Shown here one piece after another: positions 4,214 to 6,159 of a DNA stretch of 6,159 bases. Under the pieces are notes generated by a model, which saw only the letters and a list, made by a program, of their open reading frames with translations, did no database searches and was not told the DNA's origin. Every line of letters starts with the position of its first letter. Within the stretch, counting starts at the first letter, position 1. Origin of the DNA: Burkholderiales bacterium (lineage in GTDB: Bacteria > Pseudomonadota > Gammaproteobacteria > Burkholderiales > SG8-41); the NCBI GenBank assembly GCA_019746155.1, contig JAIESJ010000240.1, forward strand, positions 1 to 6,159, written 5' to 3'. The position numbers and the translations under genes are program-made.

Positions 4214-6052
4214 ATGAACCCGCCCGCCACCGCGGCTCACGTCGTACCCGACCAGGAAATCCCTGCGTACGTCACCAACGAAAAACTCAGGCAGTGGGTT
4301 GCGGAAGTCGCGCAGCTGACCCAGCCCGACCGTATCTACTGGTGTGACGGCTCGCAGCAAGAATACGACCGGCTGTGCAACGAGATGGTCGCCTCGGGCA
4401 TGTTGATCCGCCTCAATCAGGAAAAACGCCCGAACAGCTACCTGGCGCGTTCCGACCCTGACGACGTGGCGCGCATGGAAGACCGTACTTTCGTGTGCAG
4501 CCGGAACAAGGAGGATGCCGGCCCCAACAACAACTGGGTAGCGCCGGAAGAAATGAAAGCGACGCTTGGCAGACTGTTCACAGGCTGCATGCGCGGCCGC
4601 ACCATGTATGTCATTCCCTACAGCATGGGCCCGCTCGGCTCGCACATCGCGCATATCGGCGTCGAGATCACCGATTCGCCGTATGTCGTGGCGAGCATGC
4701 GCATCATGACGCGCATCGGCCGCAAGGTGCTCGACGTCCTGGGGCCCGACGGTTACTTCGTGCCGTGCCTGCATTCGGTCGGCATGCCGCTCGCGCCGGG
4801 ACAGAAAGATGTCGTCTGGCCCAGCAATAAAGAACACAAGTACATCGTCCACTTCCCCGAAGAAAAATCGATCTGGTCGTTCGGCAGCGGCTACGGCGGC
4901 AACGCGCTGCTCGGCAAGAAGTGCTTTGCGCTGCGCATCGCCTCCATCATGGCGAAGGAGCAGGGCTGGCTCGCCGAGCACATGCTGATCCTCGGCATCC
5001 AGCCGCCCGGCGGCAGGAAGCATTACATCGCGGCGGCGTTCCCCAGCGCCTGCGGCAAGACCAATCTGGCGATGCTGATCCCGCCGCCGGCGCTGAAGGG
5101 CTGGAAGGTGACGACCATCGGCGAGGACATCGCCTGGATCAAGCCCGGCAAGGACGGCCGGCTCTATGCCATCAACCCCGAAGCAGGGGCGTTCGGCGTT
5201 GCGCCCGGCACCTCGGAGGCAACCAATGCCAACTGCCTGGCGGCATTGAAAAGCAACACGATTTTTACCAACGTGGCGCTGACACCCGATGGCGATGTGT
5301 GGTGGGAAGGCCTGACCCAGACCCCGCCCAGGGAGCTGACCGACTGGCAGGGCAAGCCCTGGACGCCCGACAGCGGCCGGCCGGCAGCGCACGCCAATGC
5401 CCGCTTTACCGTAGCCGCTTCCCAACTGCCGTCACTCGATCCGGACTGGGAGAACCCCGGCGGCGTGCCGATCAGCGCCTTCCTGTTCGGCGGACGTCGC
5501 ACCACCACCGTGCCGCTGGTGGTCGAAGCGTCCGACTGGACGCACGGCGTTTACCTGGCCGCGACCATGGCTTCGGAGACCACGGCTGCGATCGTCGGCA
5601 AGGTCGGCGTGGTGCGGCGCGATCCGTTCGCGATGCTGCCGTTCTGCGGCTATCACTTCGGCGACTACTTCCGCCACTGGCTGAACATCGGCCGCAGCCT
5701 CGAGCAGCCGCCGCGCATTTTCGGCGTCAACTGGTTCCGCCGCGACGGGAACGGCAAGTTCCTGTGGCCGGGATTCGGCGAGAACATGCGGGTGCTGAAA
5801 TGGATCATCGAGCGCTGCGAGGGCCGGGCCGGCGCGGTGCAAACCCCGATCGGTTCCATGCCGCGCTACGAGGACCTGGAGTGGCGGGGCCTGGACAGCG
5901 TGGACCGGGAAACGTTTTCCAAGCTCACTGCGGTTGACGCCGGGCTGTGGCGCGACGAACTCAAGGACCACGCCGAGCTTTTCGACAAGCTCAAGTCACG
6001 GTTGCCGAGCGAGATGGTGCGGCAGCGCGAGGAACTGGAGCGCGCGTTGTAG
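4214..6052 (+). CDS. pckG: Phosphoenolpyruvate carboxykinase (GTP)
   Basis: Catalyses oxaloacetate + GTP to phosphoenolpyruvate + GDP + CO2 (EC 4.1.1.32), the entry step of gluconeogenesis from TCA-cycle carbon, in the cytoplasm. The 612 residues match the usual length of the GTP-type family and the gene is complete. Seen in order: YLARSDPDDVARME (76-89), with the substrate-binding Arg79; the central FGSGYGGNALLGKKCFALRIAS (223-244), with Lys235/Lys236; and His256 in AEHMLILG. These correspond to metal-site residues Lys244 and His264 of rat PEPCK. The P-loop FPSACGKTNLAM (276-287) has the GTP-type reactive Cys280 and Lys282-Thr283. GEDIAWIK (303-310) has the metal-binding Asp305. FLFGGRR and FCGYHFGDYFRHWL, with the nucleotide-side aromatic residues, follow. 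All key residues are present. The P-loop cysteine and overall sequence place it with the GTP enzymes, not the ATP-type PckA. It has its own ribosome binding site and terminator, so it is probably monocistronic. Confidence 0.98.
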   Translation: MNPPATAAHVVPDQEIPAYVTNEKLRQWVAEVAQLTQPDRIYWCDGSQQEYDRLCNEMVASGMLIRLNQEKRPNSYLARSDPDDVARMEDRTFVCSRNKEDAGPNNNWVAPEEMKATLGRLFTGCMRGRTMYVIPYSMGPLGSHIAHIGVEITDSPYVVASMRIMTRIGRKVLDVLGPDGYFVPCLHSVGMPLAPGQKDVVWPSNKEHKYIVHFPEEKSIWSFGSGYGGNALLGKKCFALRIASIMAKEQGWLAEHMLILGIQPPGGRKHYIAAAFPSACGKTNLAMLIPPPALKGWKVTTIGEDIAWIKPGKDGRLYAINPEAGAFGVAPGTSEATNANCLAALKSNTIFTNVALTPDGDVWWEGLTQTPPRELTDWQGKPWTPDSGRPAAHANARFTVAASQLPSLDPDWENPGGVPISAFLFGGRRTTTVPLVVEASDWTHGVYLAATMASETTAAIVGKVGVVRRDPFAMLPFCGYHFGDYFRHWLNIGRSLEQPPRIFGVNWFRRDGNGKFLWPGFGENMRVLKWIIERCEGRAGAVQTPIGSMPRYEDLEWRGLDSVDRETFSKLTAVDAGLWRDELKDHAELFDKLKSRLPSEMVRQREELERAL

Positions 6053-6066
6053 GACTCTGCGTGTTC

Positions 6067-6104
6067 AAAAAAACGGCGGACCGATTTGGTTCGCCGTTTT
6101 TTTT
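6067..6104 (+). terminator. Rho-independent terminator after pckG
   Basis: CGGCGGACC (6074-6082) pairs with GGTTCGCCG (6088-6096), 9 bp with one G-T wobble, around a 5-base loop GATTT. Seven A (6067-6073) precede and eight T (6097-6104) follow, so the stem can extend by A-T pairs and the structure could also stop transcription from the opposite strand. It begins 14 bases after the pckG stop. Confidence 0.93.
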
Positions 6105-6159
6105 AGTGCAAACCCTGTTTCGCACGGAGCATTCTTTTCAATACTTGAGAGTCACATGG
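6105..6159 (+). other. Tail of the window, possible start of the next gene
   Basis: After the terminator there are 55 bases with no recognisable coding sequence. ATG at 6156-6158 is preceded by GAGAG (6147-6151) with a 4-base gap, so it could be the start of a gene continuing beyond the window. Only one codon is visible, so nothing can be said about a product. Confidence 0.25.

Noticed and set aside
4187..5425. 412-codon open frame on the minus strand opposite pckG
   Set aside because: It lies mostly antisense to a complete, motif-rich pckG, is rich in Arg/Gly/His/Ala as expected from a GC-rich shadow frame, and has no recognisable domain.

Overview
The window looks like ordinary chromosomal DNA from a GC-rich betaproteobacterium (Burkholderiales, Rhodocyclales or Nitrosomonadales type). 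This is inferred from the protein styles: a GTP-dependent PEP carboxykinase, a nu-class YfcG-like glutathione transferase, an 'APFGGYKQSG' type aldehyde dehydrogenase, and a small ORF with a 'LPW.VYD..GRLLLAKG' head. No species can be named. All recognisable genes read on the + strand.

Layout: (1) 1-669 is the C-terminal part of an aldehyde dehydrogenase whose 5' end lies outside the window. (2) 666-809 is a 47-codon ORF overlapping the dehydrogenase stop by ATGA. It looks like the amputated N-terminus of a PilZ/HD-GYP-type signalling protein and is followed by about 300 bp without a convincing gene. That stretch holds an 11-bp-arm palindrome (921-947) and the first copy of a roughly 100-bp hairpin repeat (991-1088). 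(3) 1109-1888 is a crotonase-fold (enoyl-CoA hydratase/isomerase family) gene that lacks both canonical catalytic glutamates. (4) 1889-2110 is a spacer with the second copy of the hairpin repeat (1945-2040) and a possible promoter. (5) 2111-2806 is a YfcG-like disulfide-bond oxidoreductase/GST. (6) 2821-2883 is a small repeat element made of imperfect inverted arms and CCCATCA heptads. (7) 2892-4076 is a 12-helix MFS transporter. (8) 4077-4213 is a spacer with a -10-like box and a terminator-like hairpin. (9) 4214-6052 is a complete pckG, closed by a very good rho-independent terminator (6067-6104). The last bases may hold the start codon of the next gene.

The genes do not form an obvious single pathway. 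Aldehyde dehydrogenase and crotonase fit acyl/aldehyde catabolism, YfcG thiol-redox balance, the MFS protein small-molecule transport, and PckG the oxaloacetate-to-PEP step of gluconeogenesis. Each spacer is long enough, or structured enough, to suggest mostly separate transcription units. I do not see a CRISPR array, RNA gene, transposase, phage module or defence system. The parts that merit a second look are the paired hairpin repeats with a compensatory base-pair change, the catalytic-site losses in the crotonase, the truncated signalling ORF, and the hairpin in front of pckG.
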